35,079 nt of DNA from Paracoccaceae bacterium (GTDB lineage Bacteria; Pseudomonadota; Alphaproteobacteria; Rhodobacterales; Rhodobacteraceae). The stretch is from assembly GCA_947468085.1 (NCBI GenBank), contig CANIKY010000026.1, forward strand, positions 1-35,079, read 5' to 3'. Position 1 is the first letter of the stretch. Every line of letters begins with the position of its first letter. The position numbers and the translations under genes were made by a program. Of the stretch, positions 6,912-14,581 are shown in pieces. The notes beneath the pieces were generated by a model, which was not told the origin of the DNA, searched no databases, and saw only the letters and a list, made by a program, of their open reading frames with translations.

Positions 6912-9367
6912 TACATACCTCTCCGGCCGAGCGAAACCGCCCGTGCAATGTCCGATGCCACCTGCGTGCGCGACTGACGGAAACTCTCTGCATCGCGGGT
7001 CTGGATCGTGATGCTGACGTTGCCCCCGGCGCCGTAGCTCGCTGTTTCCCGGCGCGAGAGCACCCGCTCGCCCTTTTGCAGGATGGCGGGCACCTCATCA
7101 GGCCGAAGCCCGGCAAAACCACCCGAATGCATCCGGGGTGCTCCTGCGAAGGCCATGATCGGCACCGCGCGCATCGGGGCAGTGCCACCGACCAGACCAC
7201 CGGAATGATGCACCGCCGCCCCGGTCAGACCGGCAAACAACCCGCCGCCACCGAGCGAACCGAGCACGCCGTCTAGTGCAGAGGCAATCGGGCCGAGGAT
7301 GAACTTCCGCGCTGCAAGTTTCGCAAGATCCGCCAGGATCGAGGTCACAAGATCGCCGAAACTCAGCTTGCCGGTCTTGACGAAATTCCCCACGGCGTCT
7401 TCGGCGCTTTGAAACGCTCCAACCAGCGCTTGGCCGACATCGGCACCAATGTCGCGGGCTTTGGCCGCATAGTCTAACAAGGCCGCCGTCACTGCTGCCC
7501 AGCCGGTTGCGGCCATATCTGCGCCAGAAGCAGCCGCTTCCCCGGCAGCTTTGCCCGCCGCACCCGCGCCGCCTGCGGCAGAACCTGCGTCGTTGAGGGC
7601 GTCAGTGGTTCCGTCTGCCGCGACCGTAGCAGCATCCAGCGCCGCAGCACCGTCCGTTCCGGCCGTGGTCATAGCCGTCTGCAACGCCTGCCAACTCCCA
7701 ACCGGCCGGGTGGCAGCATCGCTCAGCATGCCGGATGCCTCGCGATAGCCGTCGGCTCGCGCGCGTGCATCATTGGCAATGGTGCCCAGCCCAAGGTCGG
7801 GCGTTTGAAGATAGGTCTGGCCCATCGCCGCCTGAAACGCATCGGCTGCAGCGGCTCCGGCCGCAGTTGCCGCCCCTTCAAATGGATTGCCAACCCGGCC
7901 CAATGTGACTGGATCGAGCGTGCCGATCTGAATGCCGCCCTCGCCGGTGGCCCAATCGGGCAGCATGTCGAGTGCCGCGTTCAATCCGCTGATGAAGGTG
8001 TTGATCCGAGTGACGACACCGTTCAGCATTGCTTCCACACCGCCAATCAGCCCGTTCGCGGCCTGGAAGGCAAAATCACCAATGGCAGACGGCAGCGCCG
8101 ACCAGATCGCCTTCATGGCATCATAGGCCCCCTGGAACACGCCGGTCGCGGAATTGCCAAAGCCCACCACCGCCACCAGCGCACCCTGCATCGCATCAGC
8201 CACGGTGGCGGTGATGCCCGACCAGCTGGCCTGCAGGCTGGCAACTACGGCATCGACGCCAAGGCCGATCCGGTCCCAGACCTTGCTGGCGAGATCAGAC
8301 AGGAGGCTAAGGGCGGCGCCAAAGCCGCCAGCACCGTCGACCAGCTTGGAAAACTGATAGACCAGCTCGCCTGCGCCAACGATCAGGGCGCCAATGCCGG
8401 TGCGGATCAGGGCACCTTTCAGCACAGTCAGGGATAAGGACAATCCGCTGACCCCAAGTGCGGCCGCGCCCAAAGCGATGATGAAGCGCCCGGCGAAGAA
8501 GGTGGCGAAGGCTCCAGCGATGCTGGCAATCTCCCCGATGTGCTCGCCCAAAAAGCTGATGCTGGTTTGGAAGATGCCGCCCGCCAGCGTGGCATCGGCC
8601 AGCGCATTGGCCACCGTTTCCAGCGCCGGGGCGACCGCGACGGTCAGCTGGTTGGTCAGGCCCAGCCAAACCAGCCCAAGCCGGTCGATGGCATCGCCCG
8701 CCGTCCGGATTTGATCGGCATCCTGATCTGACACCGCCACGCCGAAATCGGTGATGTCCTGGGACGCTTGGCGCAGCGTTGCGCTGTCGATCCGACTGAA
8801 GGCGAGGGCCGCCTTGTCACCGAAAAGAGCCGATGCCACAGCCGCCCGTTCCGCAGGCGGGACGAACTGCGCCAGCGCATCCTGAATGGCCACGATGCGC
8901 TCGTCGAGCGGCAGGGCCTGGAGATCCGTGGCGGTCAAGTGCAACCGCTGCAGGGCGTCGACCGCCGTGCCGGTTCCGCTCGCCGCATCAGACAGTTTCA
9001 GCGTCAGTTTCTTTGTGGCGGCCGCGATCTCCTCCATCGAGACCCCGGCCAAATCGCCTGCGAAGGTCAACACCTGAATGCTGCGGGTGGTGGTGCCGAG
9101 CGATTGCGCCAGATTGGCTTGCGCATCGATGGTCTCCAGCCCCGAGCGGATCATCGCGATCCCAGCCGCTGCTGCAGCTGTGACGGCCACCGCCGCCGCA
9201 ATCTTCACCCGGGTTGAAAACGCAGCCAGCCGGGCGTTGGCGATTTCCGCTTCCTTGGACATGCGGCCAAAGCTCTTCACCCCGGCATCGCCGACACCTT
9301 CCAGCTCCGCACGCACCTGTTTGCCGCCGACTGCCGCGAGGCGGACTGACACACGCTTCTCAGCCAT
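6911..9367 (-). CDS. Phage tail tape measure protein
   Basis: An 818-residue alanine/glycine-rich tape measure protein. The N-terminal region (MAEKRVSVRLAAVGGKQVRAELEGVGD) and helices with TTRSIQVLTFAGDLAGVSMEEI match tape measures of alphaproteobacterial siphoviruses; hydrophobic segments occur near residues 35-60 and 270-330, and the end (SGGFAGLRPDEVPAILQKGE) is a classic lambda-gpH-like tail motif. It sets tail length and enters the tube during assembly. ATG 9367 is preferred over the frame opening at 9415: it has GGAGAG four bases before it and homologues begin MAEK. It overlaps the end of the chaperone frameshift product by 8 bases, as usual in tail modules. Confidence 0.88.
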   Translation of the reverse strand: MAEKRVSVRLAAVGGKQVRAELEGVGDAGVKSFGRMSKEAEIANARLAAFSTRVKIAAAVAVTAAAAAGIAMIRSGLETIDAQANLAQSLGTTTRSIQVLTFAGDLAGVSMEEIAAATKKLTLKLSDAASGTGTAVDALQRLHLTATDLQALPLDERIVAIQDALAQFVPPAERAAVASALFGDKAALAFSRIDSATLRQASQDITDFGVAVSDQDADQIRTAGDAIDRLGLVWLGLTNQLTVAVAPALETVANALADATLAGGIFQTSISFLGEHIGEIASIAGAFATFFAGRFIIALGAAALGVSGLSLSLTVLKGALIRTGIGALIVGAGELVYQFSKLVDGAGGFGAALSLLSDLASKVWDRIGLGVDAVVASLQASWSGITATVADAMQGALVAVVGFGNSATGVFQGAYDAMKAIWSALPSAIGDFAFQAANGLIGGVEAMLNGVVTRINTFISGLNAALDMLPDWATGEGGIQIGTLDPVTLGRVGNPFEGAATAAGAAAADAFQAAMGQTYLQTPDLGLGTIANDARARADGYREASGMLSDAATRPVGSWQALQTAMTTAGTDGAAALDAATVAADGTTDALNDAGSAAGGAGAAGKAAGEAAASGADMAATGWAAVTAALLDYAAKARDIGADVGQALVGAFQSAEDAVGNFVKTGKLSFGDLVTSILADLAKLAARKFILGPIASALDGVLGSLGGGGLFAGLTGAAVHHSGGLVGGTAPMRAVPIMAFAGAPRMHSGGFAGLRPDEVPAILQKGERVLSRRETASYGAGGNVSITIQTRDAESFRQSRTQVASDIARAVSLGRRGM

Positions 9368-10024
9368 CAGGCTCTCCGATCTTTTCGTTGATGCGGCGGA
9401 CCATGACCGCCTCAAGTTCTGGCAGCAGTTCCGCCACCACCATGGGGTTTAGCCCCAGCGCATGGGCGAGGGCCAAGGCCGACCCCATTTCCCAGCCCAG
9501 AACAGCTTTTCCTGCTACCCGCATTTGACCGCCCAGACGTCCAACCAGATCCCAGACCTGCCAGCCGTCATGGGTCTGCGGCTGGTTCAGTCGAGCCGGG
9601 CAGTCCGCGCATTGGGTGCCGCAGGCCGCGCAGTATCCGTCGCCCCCACCGAAGTGCCAGTCGGCGAGGGCGCAGAGCCGTTTTTTTCCGCATCCAGCAG
9701 CATGCCGCGGCTGACATAGCGCAAGTTGAATGCCTCGAAGATCGGCCACAGCGACAGAAGGGCGTCGATGCCTTCCGGGCTGATAGCGATGACAGTGCCA
9801 TCCGCATCGCCCACACCTTCCCAATCCACCACCGCGCGGCGGGCAAGAGCTGCGGCAAACACCGCCGCGCGAGTGTCATTGCTGGCGTCGGCGGCCAAAT
9901 CCTGCACGACTGTGTCGGATCGGGTGGCCACCATCAGCGCCGTGGTCAGCGGCAGAAGTTTCAGCCGCACGCCATGGCCGAGGTCGAGCCATTGCGGTTC
10001 GGGGGAGAGGTCGAGACGGATCAT
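9360..10024 (-). CDS. Tail assembly chaperone, -1 frameshift extended product (gpGT-like)
   Basis: Predicted product of reading 10024 down to the heptamer at 9680-9686, shifting -1 and continuing to the stop at 9360-9362: 115 codons plus 106, about 221 residues. The added part reads KKRLCALADWHFGGG, then CAACGTQCADC (four cysteines, perhaps a zinc site), then WQVWDLVGRLGGQMRVAG and ALALAHALGLNPMVVAELLP. This resembles the second chaperone frame found between tail tube and tape measure genes in many siphoviruses. Within this frame nothing upstream of the heptamer resembles a separate protein. In lambda, the GT form recruits tail subunits to the tape measure. Confidence 0.65.
9587..10024 (-). 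CDS. Tail assembly chaperone, unshifted product (gpG-like)
   Basis: A 145-residue zero-frame protein starting MIRLDLSPEPQWLDLGHGVRL at ATG 10024; the longer frame from 10099 is rejected because it would run back into the tail tube gene. The ATG shares one base with the tube-protein stop. The core VVDWEGVGDADG...ISPEGIDALLSLWPIFEAFNLRYVSRG is typical of tail chaperones encoded between tube and tape measure genes. After the slippery site its tail is low complexity (SAPSPTGTSVGATDTARPAAP), consistent with the normal product ending soon after the shift site. Confidence 0.75.
   Translation of the reverse strand: MIRLDLSPEPQWLDLGHGVRLKLLPLTTALMVATRSDTVVQDLAADASNDTRAAVFAAALARRAVVDWEGVGDADGTVIAISPEGIDALLSLWPIFEAFNLRYVSRGMLLDAEKNGSAPSPTGTSVGATDTARPAAPNARTARLD
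9680..9686 (-). promoter_or_regulatory. Programmed -1 ribosomal frameshift site (A AAA AAC)
   Basis: On the minus strand the codons GAA AAA AAC place a canonical slippery heptamer A-AAA-AAC in exactly the X-XXY-YYZ register of the chaperone frame. A -1 slip joins it to the downstream conserved frame. GC-rich sequence follows and could form a stimulatory structure. Position, register and frame offset all match the G/GT arrangement of tail chaperones. Confidence 0.75.
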
Positions 10025-11292
10025 CAGTAACTTCCAATGCTGTTGACGAGGACGACGGTGCACATGCGGGCGGGGCTGGTGGCCAAGGCAGCCTGCCAAT
10101 CAAAGGACGCCTGGACACCCTTCGGGCCTTTGATCTCGATGCGCGGTCGCGGCAGATAGACCGCGTGGGCGGTCAGGGTCAGGGACTCGCCGCTCGGCAG
10201 CACGTAGCTGAATTCCAACGCCGCCGCCGTGCCATTGATGGCTTGGGTCAGCAGGGTCGTGTCAGCGAACCGCACTTCGACCTTGCCGGTCAGGGCCGCG
10301 ATGGTGGGATCGGCACCGTCGATCTTTGCATCCGAGCGAATGGTTTCGATCCGGTCGAGGTTGTTGGCATAGGTGACATCGGCGGACACGATATTGCCCA
10401 GCGCCACGCCATCGCGCTTGATTGCCCCGTTGAAGTGGCCGAACCGTTTGAGGGCGATGGCCGCCGGTGTGCCAGCAGCCGTGGCGCCTGCGATGGTCTC
10501 GCCCTGCGCCACCAGCATGACCTTGGAACTCAAGAGGCCCGAGCGTTCCATCGACCAGGACAGCGCATCGAGGACGCAGCCCGAATACATCGCGAAGCGC
10601 GGCACTTCGGGCATACCGACTTCGATGGACATGCTTGGCAGGGTCCAGCTGCCCGACATGAAAGTGTGCGAATTCAATCCGCCGGTCAGTGTTACCGCCG
10701 ATAGGGTCCCGTTGGACGCGGGCGAGATCGACGCCGCCAGCGTGAAGGTATTCCCCGCGCTGCCGAGGACATCGTAGACCATCGTCAGCGTGGTGGCGGT
10801 TCCGGTGTAGGTCGCCAGCGCCACGCCCGGCACCACGCTGGCGTTCAGGGCGACAGCCAGCGCTGTCATCGTGGCCGCCAGGTTTGCGCCGATGTTTACC
10901 TGGTTGCCGGTGGCGCCCGAGGCGACAAAGGTGAAGGCCGTGCCGTTGATCGTGACCGTCGCGTTGGCGGCGGGCTGGGCAGAGAAAGTGATCGCGCCAG
11001 TTGCCGCGACGGTACCTGCCGTCGTGGGCGCTCCGAACGCCGCCTTCAGCCAGAAGCCAAAGCCTGCTGCATCGATCGGCACCTCGACGTCGCCGTCAGT
11101 GGTGATCGCATCCAGCAAGGGCGCGCGAGGGTCGCGGCCATAGCCCAGCAATTCGGATGCCAGCAGCGGCTGTTCGGCTGCAAGTGATGAGGTGATGAAG
11201 GGCATCTGGGTAAATCCGGACACCGGTGGGGTGCCGTAAACAGACTCGAACGCAAGCGCCATCTGCGCCCGCGCTCCTTGTGCGCGTGCCAT
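10024..11292 (-). CDS. Phage tail tube protein
   Basis: A 422-residue major tail (tube) protein. The start MARAQGARAQMALAFESVYGTPP and the block ITTDGDVEVPIDAAGFGFWLKAAFG are typical of tail tube proteins in alphaproteobacterial phages. Residues about 95-210 form a Thr/Ala/Gly-rich inserted domain (TVTINGTAFTFVASG; NIGANLAATMTALAVALNAS), the widespread phage decoration domain. The end (LPRPRIEIKGPKGVQASFDW) returns to the tube fold. It polymerises into the tail tube around the tape measure. Its stop overlaps the chaperone start by a base. The gene appears intact. Confidence 0.82.
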   Translation of the reverse strand: MARAQGARAQMALAFESVYGTPPVSGFTQMPFITSSLAAEQPLLASELLGYGRDPRAPLLDAITTDGDVEVPIDAAGFGFWLKAAFGAPTTAGTVAATGAITFSAQPAANATVTINGTAFTFVASGATGNQVNIGANLAATMTALAVALNASVVPGVALATYTGTATTLTMVYDVLGSAGNTFTLAASISPASNGTLSAVTLTGGLNSHTFMSGSWTLPSMSIEVGMPEVPRFAMYSGCVLDALSWSMERSGLLSSKVMLVAQGETIAGATAAGTPAAIALKRFGHFNGAIKRDGVALGNIVSADVTYANNLDRIETIRSDAKIDGADPTIAALTGKVEVRFADTTLLTQAINGTAAALEFSYVLPSGESLTLTAHAVYLPRPRIEIKGPKGVQASFDWQAALATSPARMCTVVLVNSIGSY

Positions 11293-11316
11293 GTCAGTGT
11301 CCTTTTGTGAGGTAAA

Positions 11317-11739
11317 TCAGATCAGTGGGTCGGAGGTGGCGTAGTGCAGGACGATGGTGATCACCGCCGCTTTCAGGGCAGCGGCACCTTCAATCGGTAG
11401 ATCGACCGGCTCAGGCGCTTCCGCCTCGACCCAATCGCATAACCCGCCCAGTGTCCGATCAGTCGCGAGTGCTGCGCCGATAGACGCGGCCAGCGCATCA
11501 AACAGGGCATCGCGCCCAGTCCCTGACTGGATCACCACCTCCAGCTCGGCCCGGTGCTCGTAGAAATAGGTCATAGGCGACAACGTCACCTCCGGATCGC
11601 CCGGCTTACCGTCGCGCAGAATGATCAGGCCGGTGGCCGGGATCCGTTCAGGTAGCACGTCACCGCGCAGCACAGGGGGGGCAAGGGTTTGCAGCCGCGC
11701 GTGCAGGGCTGCGAGGATGGTTTCGCGTTTGCTGGACAT
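11317..11739 (-). CDS. Phage tail terminator / tail completion protein
   Basis: A 140-residue protein starting MSSKRETILAALHARLQTL, with GLIILRDGKPGDPEVTLSPMT and an acidic C-terminal half. This fits the minor tail terminator proteins encoded just before the tube gene in siphoviruses, which cap the tail for head joining. It is 24 bases upstream of the tube gene in the same direction. It is the first phage gene of the module: no capsid, portal or connector gene precedes it. Confidence 0.7.
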   Translation of the reverse strand: MSSKRETILAALHARLQTLAPPVLRGDVLPERIPATGLIILRDGKPGDPEVTLSPMTYFYEHRAELEVVIQSGTGRDALFDALAASIGAALATDRTLGGLCDWVEAEAPEPVDLPIEGAAALKAAVITIVLHYATSDPLI

Positions 11740-11742
11740 GGG

Positions 11743-12261
11743 TTACCACGTTATCAGTGCTGTCGGGCACCGGTGGACGTTGAATTCGGGTCTCTTAATC
11801 AGTTCGTTCAGTAGCCAGTCTGTGCCAATGCTACCTGTCTTGATATCCCAATTTGCATGCCCAGCCTCAGCAACTAATCGATCATATAGTGCGCCACTTT
11901 CCATCTGCTTGATCAGGCCAGTATCGCCACGCCATGCAAACCGGTAGTCAAGCCCGTCTTCGCCCGCCATTGACACGCCGTAAACCGAGGTATCGGTCAC
12001 AAATATTGCCCACAACTCGTCGTGGATTAGGGGTGTTCCGTCTGAGAACCTTGGGACGGCGATGGGTTTGAAATATGATCTGCTCAGATCGACAACCGCC
12101 TCATATCCGAGGTTCAGGCCATTTTTCAAGGTAATGCATTGGCGATATTTATTGTTGAAGGCTAGAAATAGCCAAGTTGTAGGAACAAGCAGCAGCAGAA
12201 AAAACAGCGCGGTTGCCGCCACCAGTGTTGCCCGCACTCCGACCTGATTCCGACTTTTCAT
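11743..12261 (-). CDS. Single-pass membrane protein of unknown function
   Basis: A 172-residue protein from ATG 12261 (MKSRNQVGVRATLVAATALF...), with one strong N-terminal transmembrane segment around residues 10-33 and a soluble domain containing EAVVDLSRSYFKPIAVPRF and DELWAIFVTDTSVYGVSM. I prefer this start to ATG 12312 because it places a positively charged tail directly before the membrane helix; the upstream start would overlap the chimeric arsH by about 30 bases. No family is recognised. It follows the foreign C-terminus fused to ArsH and ends 3 bases before the phage tail terminator gene. An immunity-like partner of that C-terminus is one speculation. Confidence 0.55.
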   Translation of the reverse strand: MKSRNQVGVRATLVAATALFFLLLLVPTTWLFLAFNNKYRQCITLKNGLNLGYEAVVDLSRSYFKPIAVPRFSDGTPLIHDELWAIFVTDTSVYGVSMAGEDGLDYRFAWRGDTGLIKQMESGALYDRLVAEAGHANWDIKTGSIGTDWLLNELIKRPEFNVHRCPTALITW

Positions 12262-12280
12262 TCTGTTTGAACCGACTTCT

Positions 12281-13165
12281 CTAACGGTATTCGCTCCTCT
12301 GAGGGTCAGCATATACCTGCCCCGTGAAGCGGCCTGACCACTGGTCAGTTATTGCATAAGGTTCCCCGGTTTGGATGCCAAATCTTTGTGGTCCCGTTGG
12401 AGGAAGGCCCAACTGCCCACGCCCAAGGTCGTCGAGCGGCTGGAGAAGATTTCCGTACACCGTCTCGCCGGGGTTTATGACTTCGACTCCGATGTCCAAA
12501 GGATCGATGAATTCATCCTGCAAGTAGAACGCGAACTCCCCCGAAATCGCTATGACACTCAACTCCTCCATCACATCGACGATCCGATCATAGAGCGGAG
12601 AGGGGCGCATCCTTCCCGCCTCGTCGAATTCCTGAAAGGCCTTGGGGATTGAAGACTGGTTCGGAATGGTGATCAGCCGCATCCAGCGGCCCAGAATCCG
12701 CATCTGGTTGACGGCGTTAAAGCTTTGTGCGCCGCCCGACACCTGCATCACCGCCAGCGTCTTGCCTTGGGTTGGTCGAATGGCCCCCATCGACAAGGGA
12801 ATCCAGTCGATCTGTGCTTTCATGATACCTGTCATCGCCCCATGCCGTTCGGGCGAGGACCAGACCATGCCCTCGGACCAGATTACAAGTGACCGCAACT
12901 CTTCTACCTTTGTAAGATCTGCCCCCGGCTGATCCGGCAGCGGCAGACCCGAAGGGTTGAAGAACCGGACCTCGGCCCCGAGGCGCGTCAGGATGTGCCC
13001 GGCCTCCTCTGCCGCCAGTCGACTGAAACTGCGGGAGCGGAGTGAGCCGTACAGGATCAGCAGGCGCGGCGGATGAGAGGAGAGGGGCGGGTTCAGCAGC
13101 CGGTCGCGGTCGACAGGGCTAAAGCTGGCTTCGTCGTGGGCCGGGAATGGCTGCGTATTCGTCAT
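12281..13165 (-). CDS. arsH: Chimeric ArsH: NADPH-FMN reductase with foreign C-terminus
   Basis: Starting [21 protein letters not shown], the first about 200 residues are clear Ars[23 protein letters not shown] (FMN phosphate loop GSLRSRSFS), [43 protein letters not shown] and [11 protein letters not shown]. ArsH oxidises trivalent organoarsenicals with NADPH/FMN. Normal ArsH then continues with a short tail; here, from about 12560, roughly 93 unrelated residues follow ([54 protein letters not shown]). The flavodoxin-like core is nearly complete, so activity may persist but is uncertain. Its frame is open upstream into an ACR3 remnant. Confidence 0.75.
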   Translation of the reverse strand: MTNTQPFPAHDEASFSPVDRDRLLNPPLSSHPPRLLILYGSLRSRSFSRLAAEEAGHILTRLGAEVRFFNPSGLPLPDQPGADLTKVEELRSLVIWSEGMVWSSPERHGAMTGIMKAQIDWIPLSMGAIRPTQGKTLAVMQVSGGAQSFNAVNQMRILGRWMRLITIPNQSSIPKAFQEFDEAGRMRPSPLYDRIVDVMEELSVIAISGEFAFYLQDEFIDPLDIGVEVINPGETVYGNLLQPLDDLGRGQLGLPPTGPQRFGIQTGEPYAITDQWSGRFTGQVYADPQRSEYR

Positions 13166-13324
13166 TGGTGAGATCTTTCCAGACGCAGTGGCGGCGATCC
13201 AGTGGCGGCTGAGCCACAGCGCCACCGAAACCAGCCCGATGAGCACCGGCACCTCGACCAGCGGTCCGATGACGGTGGCGAAGGCTACATGAGATGCCAG
13301 TCCGAATGTGGTGTCAACGGTGGA
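13166..13324 (-). pseudogene. Remnant of ACR3-type arsenite efflux gene (3' end)
   Basis: The minus strand encodes [20 protein letters not shown], followed by [20 protein letters not shown], the conserved last helices of ACR3 arsenite permeases. It is cut by a TAA at 13325-13327, leaving about 50 codons of a roughly 350-residue protein. It runs in frame straight into arsH with no intervening stop. ACR3-arsH is a common arsenic operon order, so this is the leftover of an ars operon. Confidence 0.75.
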
Positions 13325-13407
13325 TTAAGAAGTCAATAATCCTGCAGTCTGCCATGGTCCCGACAGGTAAACAATCAACCGTCCCGATCATCCCGAAACC
13401 TATCCAT

Positions 13408-13611
13408 CTAGTGCATCCGCTCGTGCAGGATCGTCACAATGCCGATGTCGCCGTTTGAAAGCCGCCGCCAGTAGACGAAGTGTTGCCCTTGCCGAAATTA
13501 ATGACCCTCAACGCCAAACTCCGCCCGTATCGGTCGTGATGCCACGCCATGGGTCTCGATCCGGCCAAACGCAGCAAATAGATCGAGGACGTAACGCTCC
13601 GCCTGTCCAGC
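13408..13611 (-). pseudogene. Broken ParE/RelE toxin gene
   Basis: The minus strand reads GAGQAERYVLDLFAAFGRIE, then PIRAEFGVEGH, a TAA stop (13498-13500), then in the same frame FRQGQHFVYWRRLSNGDIGI and VTILHERMH before a TAG at 13408-13410. This is the ParE pattern (G..QA..Y through YR...g.I.I..ILH.RM) interrupted by one stop codon, and the N-terminus is missing where the IS5 remnant begins. No ParD partner remains. Confidence 0.65.
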
Positions 13612-13637
13612 ACCCCTGGAGTGCCACACGCTACTAT

Positions 13638-13835
13638 GGCAGGCCGTTCTGGAAACGCTGGACGGGATACCACGCCCGAAGCCGGATTGAGTCAAAGATG
13701 CGGTGCCTCAAGGCTTTCGGTGAACGCATCACCGCAAGACACCCTGACAGCCAAACCGCCGAACTCCAAATCCGCGTCGCCCTCATTAACCGCTTCTCGG
13801 CACTCGGCACTGCCGAAATCTTTCGCGTGGCCTGA
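13638..13835 (+). pseudogene. IS5-family transposase C-terminal remnant
   Basis: The frame encodes RPFWKRWTGYHARSRIESKM followed by RCLKAFGERITARHPDSQTA and IRVALINRFSALGTAEIFRV, then a stop. This is the conserved end of IS5-group DDE transposases, including the YHARSRIE motif (Y-R-E signature). The N-terminal two thirds are missing. It abuts the broken parE, which probably lost its 5' end through this insertion or a later deletion. Confidence 0.8.
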
Positions 13836-13978
13836 TCCCATCGGAGAAAGGGGATGTCGCGCTTCCCGCGTCAGTTATGCAACAACGCCGCAACAGAGCC
13901 GTTTTGGACAGGAAAAGGCCTTCCCAAGCGACCCAAGTGTGGTAGATTTGCCGATGCTAATCAATTGGGAGGTTCGTC

Positions 13979-14413
13979 ATGACCGTCTCGCACATCCTCA
14001 AGGCCAAGGGCGGGGAGGTGATTACTGCTGCCGCTTCAGCCAAGGTTTCCGACATTGCCAAAATACTTTCCGAAAAGCGCATCGGCGCTGTTGTGATCAT
14101 TGGTGCGGGTGGGAAGATTGAGGGCATTGTTTCCGAACGAGATGTGGTGCGCCACGTTGGCAAGGACGGGGCGAAGGCGCTGGAGTTGCCCGTATCCGCC
14201 ATCATGACAAAAAATGTGCGCACGGCCAAAGAAATGGATTCGGAAGCAGCATTGATGACGCTGATGACGGAACATCGCATTCGCCATTTGCCGGTCGTGA
14301 CAGACGGAAAGATGGTGGGCATGATTTCCATCGGTGACGTGGTGAAGTACCTGATCGAAGCCATTGAACGTGAGACCGATGACTTGAAAGCTTATATTGC
14401 CAGCGCCGGATAG
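13979..14413 (+). CDS. Tandem CBS-domain protein
   Basis: A 144-residue protein made almost entirely of two CBS domains: residues about 8-65 (SDIAKILSEKRIGAVVIIGA, then GIVSERDVVRHV) and 73-130 (MTKNVRTAKEMDSEAALMTL, RHLPVVTDGKMVGMISIGDVV). Stand-alone CBS pairs bind adenosine nucleotides (AMP, ATP, NAD-like) and regulate partner proteins. GGGAGG lies before the ATG with good spacing. It appears monocistronic, between the IS5 remnant and a secreted propeller gene; the partner is not evident. Confidence 0.88.
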   Translation: MTVSHILKAKGGEVITAAASAKVSDIAKILSEKRIGAVVIIGAGGKIEGIVSERDVVRHVGKDGAKALELPVSAIMTKNVRTAKEMDSEAALMTLMTEHRIRHLPVVTDGKMVGMISIGDVVKYLIEAIERETDDLKAYIASAG

Positions 14414-14494
14414 CGCCGAGGATCAATATATCATCTTCAGCTTCGTGGCGGCGATTGACGGTGTGGGCTTTGGCGCAGACCCCCCCTGACCGAG

Positions 14495-14500
14495 TATAAT
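14495..14500 (+). promoter_or_regulatory. Possible -10 element before secreted propeller gene
   Basis: A perfect TATAAT lies 82 bases before the start of the secreted beta-propeller gene, in the gap after the CBS gene. No good -35 is visible at 16-18 bases upstream, so this is only a candidate promoter. Confidence 0.3.
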
Positions 14501-14581
14501 GAAATCCATAGCCGGACATTGGCCCGACTTGTGATGCTTTCTGGCAAAGTGGGTAAAGCCCAAAACAAAGTGAGGTTTGCG

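Noticed and set aside
9681-9687. Run of seven A/T as a simple frameshift mutation or sequencing error
   Set aside because: The heptamer register, the gene position between tube and tape measure, and the fit of the -1 frame all match programmed frameshifting; an error remains possible but is less likely.
13455-13637. N-terminal part of the plus-strand frame that ends in the IS5 tail
   Set aside because: Only the last part resembles a transposase; the rest is antisense to the broken parE and has no homology signal.
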